A stretch of 64,000 nt of DNA from contig NZ_JARADB010000006.1 of assembly GCF_028765165.1 (NCBI RefSeq), positions 62,001-126,000 on the forward strand, in the 5' to 3' direction. A model generated the notes under the pieces. The model was not told the DNA's origin. It worked only from the letters and a program-made list of their open reading frames with translations, and did not search any database. This document shows, in pieces, positions 40,951 to 49,866 of this stretch. Each line of letters opens with the position of its first letter. The first letter of the stretch is position 1. The DNA is from Paenibacillus sp. MAHUQ-63. GTDB taxonomy: Bacteria; Bacillota; Bacilli; Paenibacillales; NBRC-103111. The translations under genes and the position numbers were made by a program.

Positions 40951-41538
40951 ATGGCAGCAGGGGTTAAAGGATTGAAATTGACGGATATTCTGGTCACCAT
41001 CGTGATCGCGGCGGTATTTGGGGTGATTTACCGGATTTGGGGACCGATGTACGATTTGATGAAGCCAATCGGTTTGCATGCGGAGCAGCTCAGCTATGGC
41101 ATGTGGTTTATGGCAGGGACGTTCGCCTTCCTCATTATCCGCAAGCCGAGGGTCGCTTTGCTGGCGGAAGTTGCGGCAGCGACGATTGAGGCGTTGCTCG
41201 GCGGGTCTTGGGGCGTATCGACATTGGTGTATGGGATTCTTCAAGGACTCGGCGCGGAGCTGATTTTTGCACTTTTCCTCTATCGCAAGGTCAACGTCGG
41301 CGTGACGGTCCTGGCGGCCTTCGCTTCCGCGGCACTGTCGCTGCTCGTCGATCAGTACTACGGCTATATCGATCAGTTGACGTTCTGGAACTACTGCTTA
41401 TTTATCGGACTGCGCCTGGCCGGATCGGCGATTATCGCGGGTGTGTTCGCTTATTACTTGGCAGGAGCGCTCGCGCGTACCGGTGTGCTTAGTCTGGTCC
41501 GTCCCGTTTCGAAGAAAGATTACGACGCATTGGGGTAA
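40951..41538 (+). CDS. ykoE: ECF transporter substrate-binding subunit YkoE
   Basis: A 195-residue membrane S-component with five or six helices. It has the YkoE pattern WGPMYDLMKPIGLHAEQLSYG, then MAGTFAFLIIRKPRVAL and ALLGGSWGV. In Firmicutes YkoE with YkoD and YkoC imports the thiamine precursor hydroxymethylpyrimidine or thiamine itself; the exact ligand is debated. The TPP riboswitch directly upstream confirms a thiamine role. GAAGGAG precedes the ATG. Its stop overlaps the first base of the ykoD start. Confidence 0.93.
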   Translation: MAAGVKGLKLTDILVTIVIAAVFGVIYRIWGPMYDLMKPIGLHAEQLSYGMWFMAGTFAFLIIRKPRVALLAEVAAATIEALLGGSWGVSTLVYGILQGLGAELIFALFLYRKVNVGVTVLAAFASAALSLLVDQYYGYIDQLTFWNYCLFIGLRLAGSAIIAGVFAYYLAGALARTGVLSLVRPVSKKDYDALG

Positions 41539-43031
41539 TGGGCATGAGCGGAAAATTCGGCGTTACGAACCTGAAGTTGAAATATCCCGGAGAGGAGGTC
41601 CCCCTGTTGTTTCAGGGGGTTTCCTTGTCGGTGAGACCGGGAGAGAAGGTGCTGCTGCTCGGTCCGAGCGGCTGCGGCAAATCTACGCTGCTCCAGGTAC
41701 TGAGCGGGATCGTCCCCGACATTATCGAACTCCCGCTCAAGGCGGATCATGTTGCGGTGCCCAGCCGGTGGGGCTATGTGTTTCAAGACCCGGATGCTCA
41801 GTTCTGCATGCCTTATGTCGATGAAGAGATTGCGTTCGTACTGGAAAATATGCAGGTGCCGAGAGAGGAAATGCCGGCGCAAATCGAACACTATTTGCAG
41901 CTGGTAGGATTGCGGCTGGAGGATTCGCATACCTTGATCAGCCAGCTATCCCAAGGGATGAAGCAGCGGCTCGCCATTGCCAGCGTGCTGGCGTTGGAGC
42001 CGGAGGTGCTGTTCCTCGATGAACCAACCGCCTTGTTGGATGAAGAGGGCACGCGTCTGGTATGGGAAACGATCCGGTCCGTCAGCGCCGACAAAACGCT
42101 GGTCATCGTGGAGCACAAAATTGACGGTATTCTCGATCTGGTCGATCGGCTGATCGTCCTCTCGCCGGAAGGGGAGCTGATGGCGGACGGTTCGCCCAGT
42201 GCGGTGTTCTCCACGTACCGGCAGCAGCTTGCCGATTACGGCATCTGGTATCCCGGGGTATGGGACGATATGGGGTACCCTGCGGCGTCGGCCAGATCAG
42301 CCGCAAGGGCTGACCATCAGCCGATCATGCGATTGGATGGCTTCACTGGGCTTCGCGGCGGGACCATCAGGACCTCTGTGGATAACTTGAACGTGTATCC
42401 CGGCGATTGGATTGCCATAACCGGCGGCAATGGTGCCGGCAAAAGCTCGCTCCTGCTGGCCATGATGCGCCTCATTCCGACACGCGGCAGCTGCCGCGTC
42501 GAAGGCGCGAAGGGCGGCAAGATCGAGCAGCTCGCCGAGCACGTCGGCTTCGTGTTTCAAAATCCCGAATTCCAATTCGTAACGAATTCGGTGGAGGAAG
42601 AGCTGGCCTACTCCTTGCCGGAGGGAGGCGGAAGCGCTGCGCAGCAGGCTCATATGCATGAGCTGCTGCGGCAGTACGACCTGCTCGGGCTGCGCAAGCG
42701 GCATCCGTTCCAGCTCTCGATGGGCCAGAAGCGGCGCTTGAGCGTAGCGACCGCGATGGTGCGCGGCCCCCGCATCCTGCTGCTGGATGAGCCCACCTTC
42801 GGGCTCGACGCACACGGCACGATGCGCATGCTGGAGCAGCTGGAACGGCTGCGCGCAGCCGGGACGGCCATCGTGATGGTGACGCACGATGACGAGATCG
42901 TGCAGCGCTGTGCGACGCGCGTCTGGCAGGTGGAAGCCGGCCGGGTCACGGAGACGCCTATTATGGCGCCTCCGGTCGCACAGGCCGGGAAAGCGAGGCG
43001 ATCGTATGCATATAACGTTCACGTTCCGTGA
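41538..43031 (+). CDS. ykoD: ECF transporter fused double ATPase YkoD
   Basis: A 497-residue cytoplasmic protein with two ABC ATPase domains. Domain 1 has Walker A GPSGCGKSTLL, signature LSQGMKQRLAIA and Walker B VLFLDEPT; domain 2 (from about residue 270) has GGNGAGKSSLLL, LSMGQKRRLSVA and ILLLDEPT. It powers the YkoE/YkoC complex. An ATG at 41544 is an alternative start 6 bases later. Start and stop overlap both neighbours, so the three subunits are translationally coupled. Confidence 0.94.
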   Translation: MGMSGKFGVTNLKLKYPGEEVPLLFQGVSLSVRPGEKVLLLGPSGCGKSTLLQVLSGIVPDIIELPLKADHVAVPSRWGYVFQDPDAQFCMPYVDEEIAFVLENMQVPREEMPAQIEHYLQLVGLRLEDSHTLISQLSQGMKQRLAIASVLALEPEVLFLDEPTALLDEEGTRLVWETIRSVSADKTLVIVEHKIDGILDLVDRLIVLSPEGELMADGSPSAVFSTYRQQLADYGIWYPGVWDDMGYPAASARSAARADHQPIMRLDGFTGLRGGTIRTSVDNLNVYPGDWIAITGGNGAGKSSLLLAMMRLIPTRGSCRVEGAKGGKIEQLAEHVGFVFQNPEFQFVTNSVEEELAYSLPEGGGSAAQQAHMHELLRQYDLLGLRKRHPFQLSMGQKRRLSVATAMVRGPRILLLDEPTFGLDAHGTMRMLEQLERLRAAGTAIVMVTHDDEIVQRCATRVWQVEAGRVTETPIMAPPVAQAGKARRSYAYNVHVP

Positions 43032-43800
43032 AACTTGGCTGCATCGGGTTAACCCCGGGGTGAAGCTTGTCCTTTCCTTGCTTCTCTTCATCCTGGTCGT
43101 CTTCACGCATAATCTGAATACGATGGTGTATTTGACAGCGGGGACGCTGCTGCCGCTGCTGCTGTTCTCGGGGCAGCCGCTGCGCCGGCTGCTGTTATAC
43201 GCTTCCCCGTTCCTTCTCATCTTCCTCTCGTCGGCGGCGGGGATGATGATGTTCGGAAGCGGGGAGACGCTGTGGTTTCGGGCGGGTATCATCCGAATCA
43301 CGGAAGAAAGCTTCTACCGCGGCTTGCATCTCGGCTTCCGGGGCTTGCAGGTGGCAGCGGTAGGTTTACTGTTCAGCTTGACGACAAGGCCCGTATCCTT
43401 GTTCTACGCTTTGATGCAGCAATGGAAAGTGGCGCCGAAATATGCGTACAGCTTCCTTGCCGCTCTGCGCATGCTGCCGGTGATACTGGAGGAGCTCCAG
43501 ACGCTGCGCTATGCGCTCAAGGTGCGCGGCCGCAAGAAGCGCAAATGGTTTAGCGGCTGGTACACGACGCTGCGGATGTATGCCATCCCGCTGCTGGCGC
43601 AAAGCATTCGCCGCGCCCACCGCACGGCGGTCGCGATGGAAGCGAAGCGTTTCTCCGCTCAGAGGAAACGAACCTACTATTACTTATCTTCCTATTCCAG
43701 ATTGGATGTTTATTATATGGCTTATTGGGGGCTGCTTGTCGCTGTGACCGTGTGGAGCGGGACGGCGTGGCCGATTTGGGATGCTGTGGATGTTCGCTAA
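43006..43800 (+). CDS. ykoC: ECF transporter transmembrane subunit YkoC
   Basis: A 264-residue EcfT-type membrane protein with about five helices, opening with FRETWLHRVNPGVKLVLSLL and carrying the coupling-helix motif KVRGRKKRK near residue 180 and RRAHRTAVAMEAKRF near 210, which contact the ATPase. Start choice: ATG at 43006 lies inside the end of ykoD (26-base overlap), 8 bases after GAGG; the ORF upstream of it is only shadow. It completes the riboswitch-controlled thiamine transporter. Confidence 0.92.
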   Translation: MHITFTFRETWLHRVNPGVKLVLSLLLFILVVFTHNLNTMVYLTAGTLLPLLLFSGQPLRRLLLYASPFLLIFLSSAAGMMMFGSGETLWFRAGIIRITEESFYRGLHLGFRGLQVAAVGLLFSLTTRPVSLFYALMQQWKVAPKYAYSFLAALRMLPVILEELQTLRYALKVRGRKKRKWFSGWYTTLRMYAIPLLAQSIRRAHRTAVAMEAKRFSAQRKRTYYYLSSYSRLDVYYMAYWGLLVAVTVWSGTAWPIWDAVDVR

Positions 43801-43814
43801 CCGGGCACCGGCCG

Positions 43815-44300
43815 TTATTCACCCCATTTGAGCATTAGCGTGATTTCGCAGTAAGGAGTGTTTAACGACCTAGAATCCATTGTGAACTTCACCGAGCTTG
43901 GGGAGTACGTAGTGACAACCGCAGCTGAGCATCCGAAGGATTGGACGATGCGGTCCACTTCTTTTTGATTGCCTTGTTGGGCGTTCGCCATCAGACTACG
44001 GGCTATTTCGGGATCCTGCAGCTTATGGGTGACAAGCGAAGCATCCTTGAGCAGACTTTGCGAGGCTGCAAGGGAGTGGGAGAGCATCTTGGTATCGACT
44101 TTCGGATAGTCGCGCGGCTCCCAGACCTTGTATCCCGCCCCTATGGAATCGTACTGCTCCCATAGATGGCAGTCATTAGTGAAATGGAAGTTGTCTCCTA
44201 ATCTATGTGTGGAATAATACGGTTGATAATAAGGGGAATAAGCGGGATCATGCAGGCGGATGGGCTGGGAATAACCGTAGTAAGCAGGGTAGCTGAACAT
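43815..44300 (-). CDS. Tyr-rich small protein, possibly spore-associated
   Basis: A 161-residue protein without signal peptide. Residues 1-35 are rich in Tyr and Pro (FSYPAYYGYSQPIRLHDPAY), then come two His/Trp-containing turns, a helical part from KVDTKMLSHSLAASQSLL to about residue 125, and a beta-rich end with YCEITLMLKWGE. The Tyr-rich head and the KVD-helix-beta layout recall small Bacillus proteins that I associate with spores, but I cannot name the family. AAAAGGGG precedes the ATG. It is convergent with ykoC and upstream of the SLH protein terminator in the same orientation. Confidence 0.72.
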   Translation of the reverse strand: MFSYPAYYGYSQPIRLHDPAYSPYYQPYYSTHRLGDNFHFTNDCHLWEQYDSIGAGYKVWEPRDYPKVDTKMLSHSLAASQSLLKDASLVTHKLQDPEIARSLMANAQQGNQKEVDRIVQSFGCSAAVVTTYSPSSVKFTMDSRSLNTPYCEITLMLKWGE

Positions 44301-44375
44301 CGTGGAACCCCTTTTCCTGGGAAGTTAATCATCGAAGCTGCATTAGCAATATATGTAGAATAGGCGCGAAGGTGC

Positions 44376-44420
44376 AAAAAAAGGCTATCCCAGAAGCAGC
44401 AGACTGCTTCGGGATAGCCT
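44376..44420 (-). terminator. Terminator of the SLH protein gene
   Basis: AGGCTATCCC and GGGATAGCCT pair perfectly with an inner GAAGCAG/CTGCTTC stem; on the minus strand it runs into seven U. Confidence 0.88.
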
Positions 44421-44434
44421 CTTGAAGTTTGCAA

Positions 44435-46039
44435 TTAGCGGGTTAACGTGACGTAGCTGACTGCTTTTTGACCGGATGGCGCTACGGCCGTCAGTTCGAA
44501 GGAAGTTACGTTGCCTTCAACATGCACGAGGCCATTGGAGTCGACAGTTGCCGTACCTACCGCACCCAGAGCATCGTTACCATTGATATGACTGATGGTG
44601 AACAGAGTGCCTAATGCGAAGTTATAATCACGGATTTCGGTGTTCTCATACTCGATACCGAAGCTGTCAGTCAAAGTCAAATCCATGGCTGTATAGGCAT
44701 CGAAATCTGCCGTGTAGGTGCTGCCTGATACGGTCATCGCTTTCTTAATCGATGTTTCACCGGCTTTGAATTCTTTCACTGAAATGGCATCATTTGTTAC
44801 AGTCACTGTGACATGCAATTGCTTCGCGTCGCCGCTGCCGACTTTGACCATTAGCGTAATATCCGCTGTTCCAGCTTTATTACCTATCACGTAAGCGTGG
44901 TGGTCTGCGGACAAGCCGACTTTGGCCACTGCAGAATTCGACGAGAATACGGACTGCACGATACCAGGAGTTGCAACAACGTCCCCGTTAGCCGCGGTTA
45001 CTTTCACTTTAATTTCCTTGGCAAATTTACTTTGCGTAGGATCTTCGGCGATGGCTTTCGTAATTGTACCTGTTGCACTGCCTGTCAAACCGCTGTCAAT
45101 GACAGCAGCTAGCGTGTAAGGATCGGGTACCGTAACATTGCCTGTGTTATCTGAAGCAATCGTGAAGCTTCCCGTTGCCGTGCGGATCGTAGAAGCATCC
45201 AGACCGCCAAGCGTTACCGTGTAATCTCCGGCTGCCAGTGCAGCGTCAACGGCAAGCGTTGCCGTCAGGCCGTCTGTCGACCATGTCGTTTTGGCGGAAA
45301 CGGCCGTTGTGCCGTTCTTCAATGTCAATGTGGCTTTAGCTGTATCGACAGCTTTGTTAAGGGAAACCGTTACTTGTTTCTTATCTGTTGAAGCTTGAAC
45401 CTTCGTGATCGAAATCAACGTTTGGTTGTCATGAGCTTGCTGTGCCGTGTAGGAGCTGGATACCAGATCCGCACGGTTGGCAGGCTGGTCGCCCGATTTA
45501 CCGGCTGGGTGAATGCCTAGCTCCGTCGCTTGTTTGACGGCATCCGCGTACCAAGGCGAGCCGCTTACGTTCACTTTCTTGCCGAGGCCTTTGAGAAGCA
45601 GTGTATCCAACTGACCTGCAGTAACAGAATCTCCCGGAACGAAGGTTGTATCCGTCACGCCGTCGATCAGGCCGGCTTTCTTCGCAGCTTCGATGTAAGG
45701 AACAGCCCAGCCGTTAGCGGCATCGTCCGCATGAACGTCGGAGAAGCTGGACACCTTAACCGTAAGGTCAACAGGAACGTCATAGATGAGTGTCGCTACT
45801 TTGGCGAATTGTGCGCGCGTCATATTTTGCGTAATCCCGAAAGTGGTGTCGGACACCCCTTCGAAAATGTCGGATGCCAGCATGGCATCGATTTTCGTTT
45901 TCAGCGCGGCGTCGATGTTCGCGAGATCCGTGAAGTCAGCGCTTGTTTTGCCTGCTGCGGAAGCAGGGTTCGTTAATGCTGTTGATGCGAACAAAGAGAA
46001 CGCCATAGCGGCTGTTGCGATCATAGTAAGTTTTTTCAT
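44435..46039 (-). CDS. Exported SLH-domain surface protein
   Basis: A 534-residue protein with a signal peptide (cut near ALTNPASAA), two or three S-layer-homology repeats at about 35-205 (signatures ITQNMTRAQFAKVATLIYDV, WAVPYIEAAKKAGLIDGVTD and PANRADLVSSSYTAQQ), then Ig-like beta domains to the end, including a Big-like segment with VFSSNSAVAKVGLSADHHAY. SLH domains hold proteins to pyruvylated secondary wall polymers, so this coats the cell surface. The TTAGGAGG site is very strong and the terminator good, suggesting high expression. No enzyme domain is visible. Confidence 0.9.
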   Translation of the reverse strand: MKKLTMIATAAMAFSLFASTALTNPASAAGKTSADFTDLANIDAALKTKIDAMLASDIFEGVSDTTFGITQNMTRAQFAKVATLIYDVPVDLTVKVSSFSDVHADDAANGWAVPYIEAAKKAGLIDGVTDTTFVPGDSVTAGQLDTLLLKGLGKKVNVSGSPWYADAVKQATELGIHPAGKSGDQPANRADLVSSSYTAQQAHDNQTLISITKVQASTDKKQVTVSLNKAVDTAKATLTLKNGTTAVSAKTTWSTDGLTATLAVDAALAAGDYTVTLGGLDASTIRTATGSFTIASDNTGNVTVPDPYTLAAVIDSGLTGSATGTITKAIAEDPTQSKFAKEIKVKVTAANGDVVATPGIVQSVFSSNSAVAKVGLSADHHAYVIGNKAGTADITLMVKVGSGDAKQLHVTVTVTNDAISVKEFKAGETSIKKAMTVSGSTYTADFDAYTAMDLTLTDSFGIEYENTEIRDYNFALGTLFTISHINGNDALGAVGTATVDSNGLVHVEGNVTSFELTAVAPSGQKAVSYVTLTR

Positions 46040-46348
46040 GGGTACCTCCTAAGGTAATGAAATTTATCAATGCGATTCTATTAAGCTACCAAACTATCGT
46101 GCATTGTGCTGTTGCTATAACTATACCTTGCAATAAAGAGTGTGTCATTGTCAAATTCTTGGCACTCAAGGAATGAGAGTGCTAGTTGAATGCTGTTATT
46201 TGCAAAGTGATGCTAGATAGCTTGCCGGTTAGCCTCGTTCCTTTCAATTAGACGCTGATACTCTCGGAAATGTTGCGCTCATTATGACGAGCTTTTCTGA
46301 CGAACAGAGAAGCCCTTATTTCGAAGGAAAAGGTCCTCGGCGAATATG

Positions 46349-46433
46349 TAACGGACACCGCCGCCGTTATTTGCTCGTCTTGTGCGGGATCTAGCCTGAT
46401 ATCGGCAAAATAAGGTTTCCTGTGTCCATTAGA
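46349..46433. repeat. Dispersed palindromic repeat, copy 4
   Basis: TAACGGACACC at the left and GTGTCCATTAGA at the right (one mismatch in the arm), 85 bases apart, with GCCGTTATTTGC and GGCAAAATAAGG inside. Confidence 0.8.
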
Positions 46434-46499
46434 TCAGGCGTGGGGTTTTCGAAAACCGTACATTTGAACACCTGCCGTAACATTTTCCCCCGCGTTATG

Positions 46500-46514
46500 T
46501 TGAACGCGCTTACA
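46500..46514 (+). promoter_or_regulatory. Candidate cre (CcpA) site
   Basis: TTGAACGCGCTTACA fits the cre consensus WTGNAANCGNWNNCW at every fixed position but one. It lies about 150 bases before the binding-protein start, a sensible place for carbon catabolite control of a sugar transporter. Confidence 0.5.
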
Positions 46515-46664
46515 TATCGTAAATTTGTTCCCCTAAGATGTGCGGTTTATCGGTTCAGGGCAGTGCTCGGAAGCTGTAAAGTTGTAGACAGGGAGCCGAG
46601 TCAGTCATCAAGCATTACGGCTTACCGAATCACATTCATCGTCAGAGAGAGGGTTGTACTTACT

Positions 46665-47981
46665 ATGCAAAAGAAGTTAACAAGCTTGTTAACGGCCAGT
46701 GTGGCGCTTGCCCTAGTCGTTGCCGGTTGCTCGAGCACAAAAGAAAGCGCTCCCACGACAGGCGCGGCCTCGGCAACGGAAGCCCCGAAGACCACGGCAG
46801 CGGATAAAGCCGCTAGTCCGGTTGAAATCACATTCTGGAATATGTTCGGCGGGGGCGAAGGCGATTTCGTCGACCAAATCATCAAAGGCTACAACGAATC
46901 CCAGAAGGAAGTTACGGTGAAGCAGCTGCGTTTGGAATCTAACGAGTACTACGCGAAGCTCAGCACAGCGCTATCTTCCGCCAAAGGACCTGATGTTGCT
47001 GTAGCGCATGTCGACCGCATTTCGCCGTTCGTGAAAGCGAAACAAATCGTACCGATCGACCAACTGGCGAATAAAGTCGGCTTCAATCTCAAGCAAATTT
47101 CCGATGCGAATATGCAGAGCGTCTCTTACGATGGTAAACCGTACGCAGTTCCGTTAGACACGCATTTCCACATGTTCTATTACAACAAAGACTTACTGAA
47201 AAAGGCGGAGCTGCTGAATGATGACGGGACGCCGAAGCTTGGCGAACTGACGCCGGAGGGCTTTAAGAAAACGCTCGCCCAGATCAAAGCCAAAGTACCG
47301 GATGTGCAGGCGCTTGCCGTCAATACGCCGTATTTCCAGGAACCGTTCTTGAATCTCTACTACGAAGCCGGCGGAGACCTGCTGAATGCGGAAGGTAATA
47401 AAGCGGCCATTAACAATGACAATGCTTTAAGCGTCCTGAAATTCTATATGGATCTGTATAACAACAAATATACCGATCTTAATGACAAAACGCCGTGGGA
47501 TTCGTTCCATAACGGTAAAGCGGCGCTGTGGTTCGGCGGCGTATGGGAAGCCGGCCTGCTGCTCGGCGAGAAGTCACCGAATATCGGCGCTATGCCGCTC
47601 CCGGCCATTTTCGGATCACCGGCACATTGGGGAAGCTCGCACTTGCTTGTTGTTCCTTCTTATGTAGCGGCTGAGAAGCAAGAGGCTGCGGCGAAATTCA
47701 TGAAGTATTTCTCCGAGGTCGGCGGTAAGACCTGGGGCCAAGCCGGTCACGTTCCGGCGAACAGCGCTGTAACGGCAAGCGATGACTATAAGAAGCTGCC
47801 ATACCGCAATTTCTTCGTCGATGCACAGAAAACGGTGAAATTCGCACCGAAAACCGATAAGTATACCACCCTCATCACGACGGTTTCGGAGTCGCTGCAA
47901 AACATTATTTTCGGTAAGCAATCCCCGGAAGACGGGCTGAAAACGATGGAGAAACAGATGAACGACATTTTGTCCAACTAG
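46665..47981 (+). CDS. Carbohydrate ABC transporter binding lipoprotein 1
   Basis: A 438-residue family 1 extracellular binding protein. The signal ends VVAGC with lipidated Cys 22, followed by a Ser/Thr/Ala linker. The core begins EITFWNMFGGGEGDFVDQII, has FHMFYYNKDLLKKAEL in the first lobe and ALWFGGVWEAGLLLGEKS near residue 285. It should feed the two permeases encoded next. The start is ATG 46665 with GAGAGGG upstream; the longer ORF is unsupported. A second, closely similar binding protein gene ends the same cluster at 53287. Ligand unknown: sugar, oligosaccharide or polyol. Confidence 0.92.
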   Translation: MQKKLTSLLTASVALALVVAGCSSTKESAPTTGAASATEAPKTTAADKAASPVEITFWNMFGGGEGDFVDQIIKGYNESQKEVTVKQLRLESNEYYAKLSTALSSAKGPDVAVAHVDRISPFVKAKQIVPIDQLANKVGFNLKQISDANMQSVSYDGKPYAVPLDTHFHMFYYNKDLLKKAELLNDDGTPKLGELTPEGFKKTLAQIKAKVPDVQALAVNTPYFQEPFLNLYYEAGGDLLNAEGNKAAINNDNALSVLKFYMDLYNNKYTDLNDKTPWDSFHNGKAALWFGGVWEAGLLLGEKSPNIGAMPLPAIFGSPAHWGSSHLLVVPSYVAAEKQEAAAKFMKYFSEVGGKTWGQAGHVPANSAVTASDDYKKLPYRNFFVDAQKTVKFAPKTDKYTTLITTVSESLQNIIFGKQSPEDGLKTMEKQMNDILSN

Positions 47982-48071
47982 CTAACCATGAAGCGGGCGG
48001 GACTGCTTAAGAAAGAAGAGAGGGCGGTCCCGGCCAGTTGGATCGGAGCGCAATTCGAAGGAGATTACCTT

Positions 48072-48992
48072 ATGGAGACTAAAGTGAGAAGCCAAGAAAG
48101 GACGGGAGTCCTTCGTAAACCATACGCCTTATCATTCATCACGGATTTGAAAGCAATCGTGTACCTGCTGCCGTTCCTTATCCCATTCGGCGTATTCTAT
48201 CTCTGGCCGGTATGGAGAGGAGCTTGGATGAGCCTGCACGTATGGAACATTCAAGGCATGCAGAAATATGCCGGATTGGCCAATTATAAGAAGATTTTTA
48301 CGGACTCCGACTTTTATTTGTATATGTGGCATTCGTTTTATTTTGTTCTGCTGTGTGCGCCGACCGTCATCGTACTGGGCTTGATACTGGCGCTGCTGAT
48401 CAATCAAAATATTGTATTCCGCACGACGATACGCTCGATTTTTTTCTTGCCTTATGTATTGTCCGTATCGGTCATCAGCTTTATCTGGCTGCGTATGTTC
48501 GATTCCAAATACGGTCCGGTGCAGGCTTTCCTGAAGCTGATCGGCATCCCTGGGGAAATTCACTGGCTGACCGACAAACATTTTGCTTGGTGGGCCATTA
48601 CCATAACGACTGACTGGTGGACGGTGGGGTTCGTGATGGTGCTGTTTCTCGCGGGCTTGCAAGAAATTCCGGCCGATCATTATGAAGCTGCGAAAATGGA
48701 TGGCGCTGGCGCTTGGAAGCAATTTTGGCACATTACGCTGCCAGGCTTGTCCAGAGTCATGAAAATACAGGTGTTTTATCAGGTCATTGCTTGTTTAAAA
48801 TTGTTCGGCCAGGTGCAGATCATGACCGGAGGAGGTCCGGGCGATTCGACCAACACGATGATCCGTTATATATATGTGACGGGGTTCAAGAAGGATATGT
48901 TCGGCTTGGCATCCGCACAGTCCATCGTGTTCTGTCTCATCATGCTGCTGATTGCCCTGATCCAATTCAAACTGACGAACCGTCAAGATTAA
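48072..48992 (+). CDS. Carbohydrate ABC permease, MalF/LacF type
   Basis: A 306-residue permease with six helices. The coupling motif EAAKMDGAGAWKQFWHITLPG near residue 203 matches the EAA...G loop that docks on the ATPase. Start choice: AAGGAG is 8 bases before the ATG at 48072; the frame opens at 47988, just after the binding-protein stop, but without such a site. It pairs with the next gene to form the channel. Confidence 0.92.
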   Translation: METKVRSQERTGVLRKPYALSFITDLKAIVYLLPFLIPFGVFYLWPVWRGAWMSLHVWNIQGMQKYAGLANYKKIFTDSDFYLYMWHSFYFVLLCAPTVIVLGLILALLINQNIVFRTTIRSIFFLPYVLSVSVISFIWLRMFDSKYGPVQAFLKLIGIPGEIHWLTDKHFAWWAITITTDWWTVGFVMVLFLAGLQEIPADHYEAAKMDGAGAWKQFWHITLPGLSRVMKIQVFYQVIACLKLFGQVQIMTGGGPGDSTNTMIRYIYVTGFKKDMFGLASAQSIVFCLIMLLIALIQFKLTNRQD

Positions 48993-49004
48993 CGGAGGCT
49001 ATTG

Positions 49005-49817
49005 ATGAAACGATTCATGCTGAACGCGTGCGCCATCGTTCTCGCGATGCTGTTTATTTTCCCGCTCATCTGGATGCTCTTGGTGTCCTTGAAGCCGAAT
49101 GGCGTCAATGTATTCACGCTAGCGGACTGGTTGAAATGGTCCGATTTGACCTTAGCCAACTATGCCAAAGTGATGAAGGATTCGCAGATCGTGAGATGGA
49201 CGTGGAACTCCGCGATCATCGGTCTGCTGACGACCGTCATCTCGCTTGTTTTCAGCTCGCTGGCGGCGTTCGCTTTCTCCAAAATGCCGTTTAAAACCAA
49301 AGGCATATTTTATCTCGTCATCGTATCGGGTTTGCTAATCCCTACGGAGGCGATCCTGATCCCGCTCTACGAAACTGTGCTGCATCTGCGTCTGATCGAT
49401 AACATTTGGGCGATTATTTTGCCGGGCTTGACGAATCCGGTCGGCATCCTGCTGCTCAAGCAGTTTATGGACGGGGTGCCCAAAGAATATATAGAGGCCG
49501 CGCAAATCGACGGATGTCGCAGCACCTCCTTATGGCTGCGTATCTGCTTGCCGCTGACGAAGTCGGCGATGGTATCGGTCGGCATTTTCTACTTCATCCT
49601 GTCATGGAACAATTTCTTGTGGCCGTACTTATCGATTACCTCGCAGGAGAACATGATTCTATCGGCAGGACTGCCGACCTTTTTGTCGAATAATATAATG
49701 TCCTTGAACATGATTATGGCAGCAAGCTCAATAGCGGCCGTTCCAACCATCGCGGTATTCATTCTGCTGCAGCGCCACATCGTGCAAGGGGTGGCGATGT
49801 CGGGGATTAAAGGGTAA
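49005..49817 (+). CDS. Carbohydrate ABC permease, MalG/LacG type
   Basis: A 270-residue permease with six helices and the EAA loop EAAQIDGCRSTSLWLRICLPL near residue 165. The N-terminus IFPLIWMLLVSLKPNG is typical of MalG-type subunits. GGAGG stands 7 bases before the ATG at 49005; a TTG one codon upstream is less likely. No ATPase gene is present in the cluster, so like many Firmicute CUT1 systems it presumably uses a shared MsmX-type ATPase. A short AAGAA/TTCTT hairpin and pyrimidine tract after the stop may lower read-through to the kinase gene. Confidence 0.92.
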   Translation: MKRFMLNACAIVLAMLFIFPLIWMLLVSLKPNGVNVFTLADWLKWSDLTLANYAKVMKDSQIVRWTWNSAIIGLLTTVISLVFSSLAAFAFSKMPFKTKGIFYLVIVSGLLIPTEAILIPLYETVLHLRLIDNIWAIILPGLTNPVGILLLKQFMDGVPKEYIEAAQIDGCRSTSLWLRICLPLTKSAMVSVGIFYFILSWNNFLWPYLSITSQENMILSAGLPTFLSNNIMSLNMIMAASSIAAVPTIAVFILLQRHIVQGVAMSGIKG

Positions 49818-49866
49818 GAAGGAGTCTTCTTCCCCCTCTTTTGCCAAGACAGAAAGGATTGTCAGC

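Larger units (their letters stand above)
46040..46664. other. Divergent gap between the SLH gene and the carbohydrate ABC cluster
   Basis: The left part should carry the SLH promoter: on the minus strand TTGACA lies at 46154-46149, but the best -10 (TATAGT) is 23 bases away, so I do not call it. The middle holds copy 4 of the dispersed repeat, and the right part a candidate cre site and the start of the ABC operon mRNA. The open frame from 46422 to 46664 is not protein-like. Confidence 0.6.

Noticed and set aside
42297-43301. 334-residue minus-strand ORF opposite ykoD/ykoC
   Set aside because: Lies across two conserved overlapping genes on the other strand; no protein-like features.
46060-46200. 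Sigma-A promoter for the SLH gene using TTGACA at 46154-46149
   Set aside because: The nearest TATAAT-like box is 23 bases away, too far for a standard promoter.
46422-46664. N-terminal extension of the binding lipoprotein
   Set aside because: It would place 81 residues before the signal peptide and run through the dispersed repeat; the internal ATG gives a proper lipoprotein signal.
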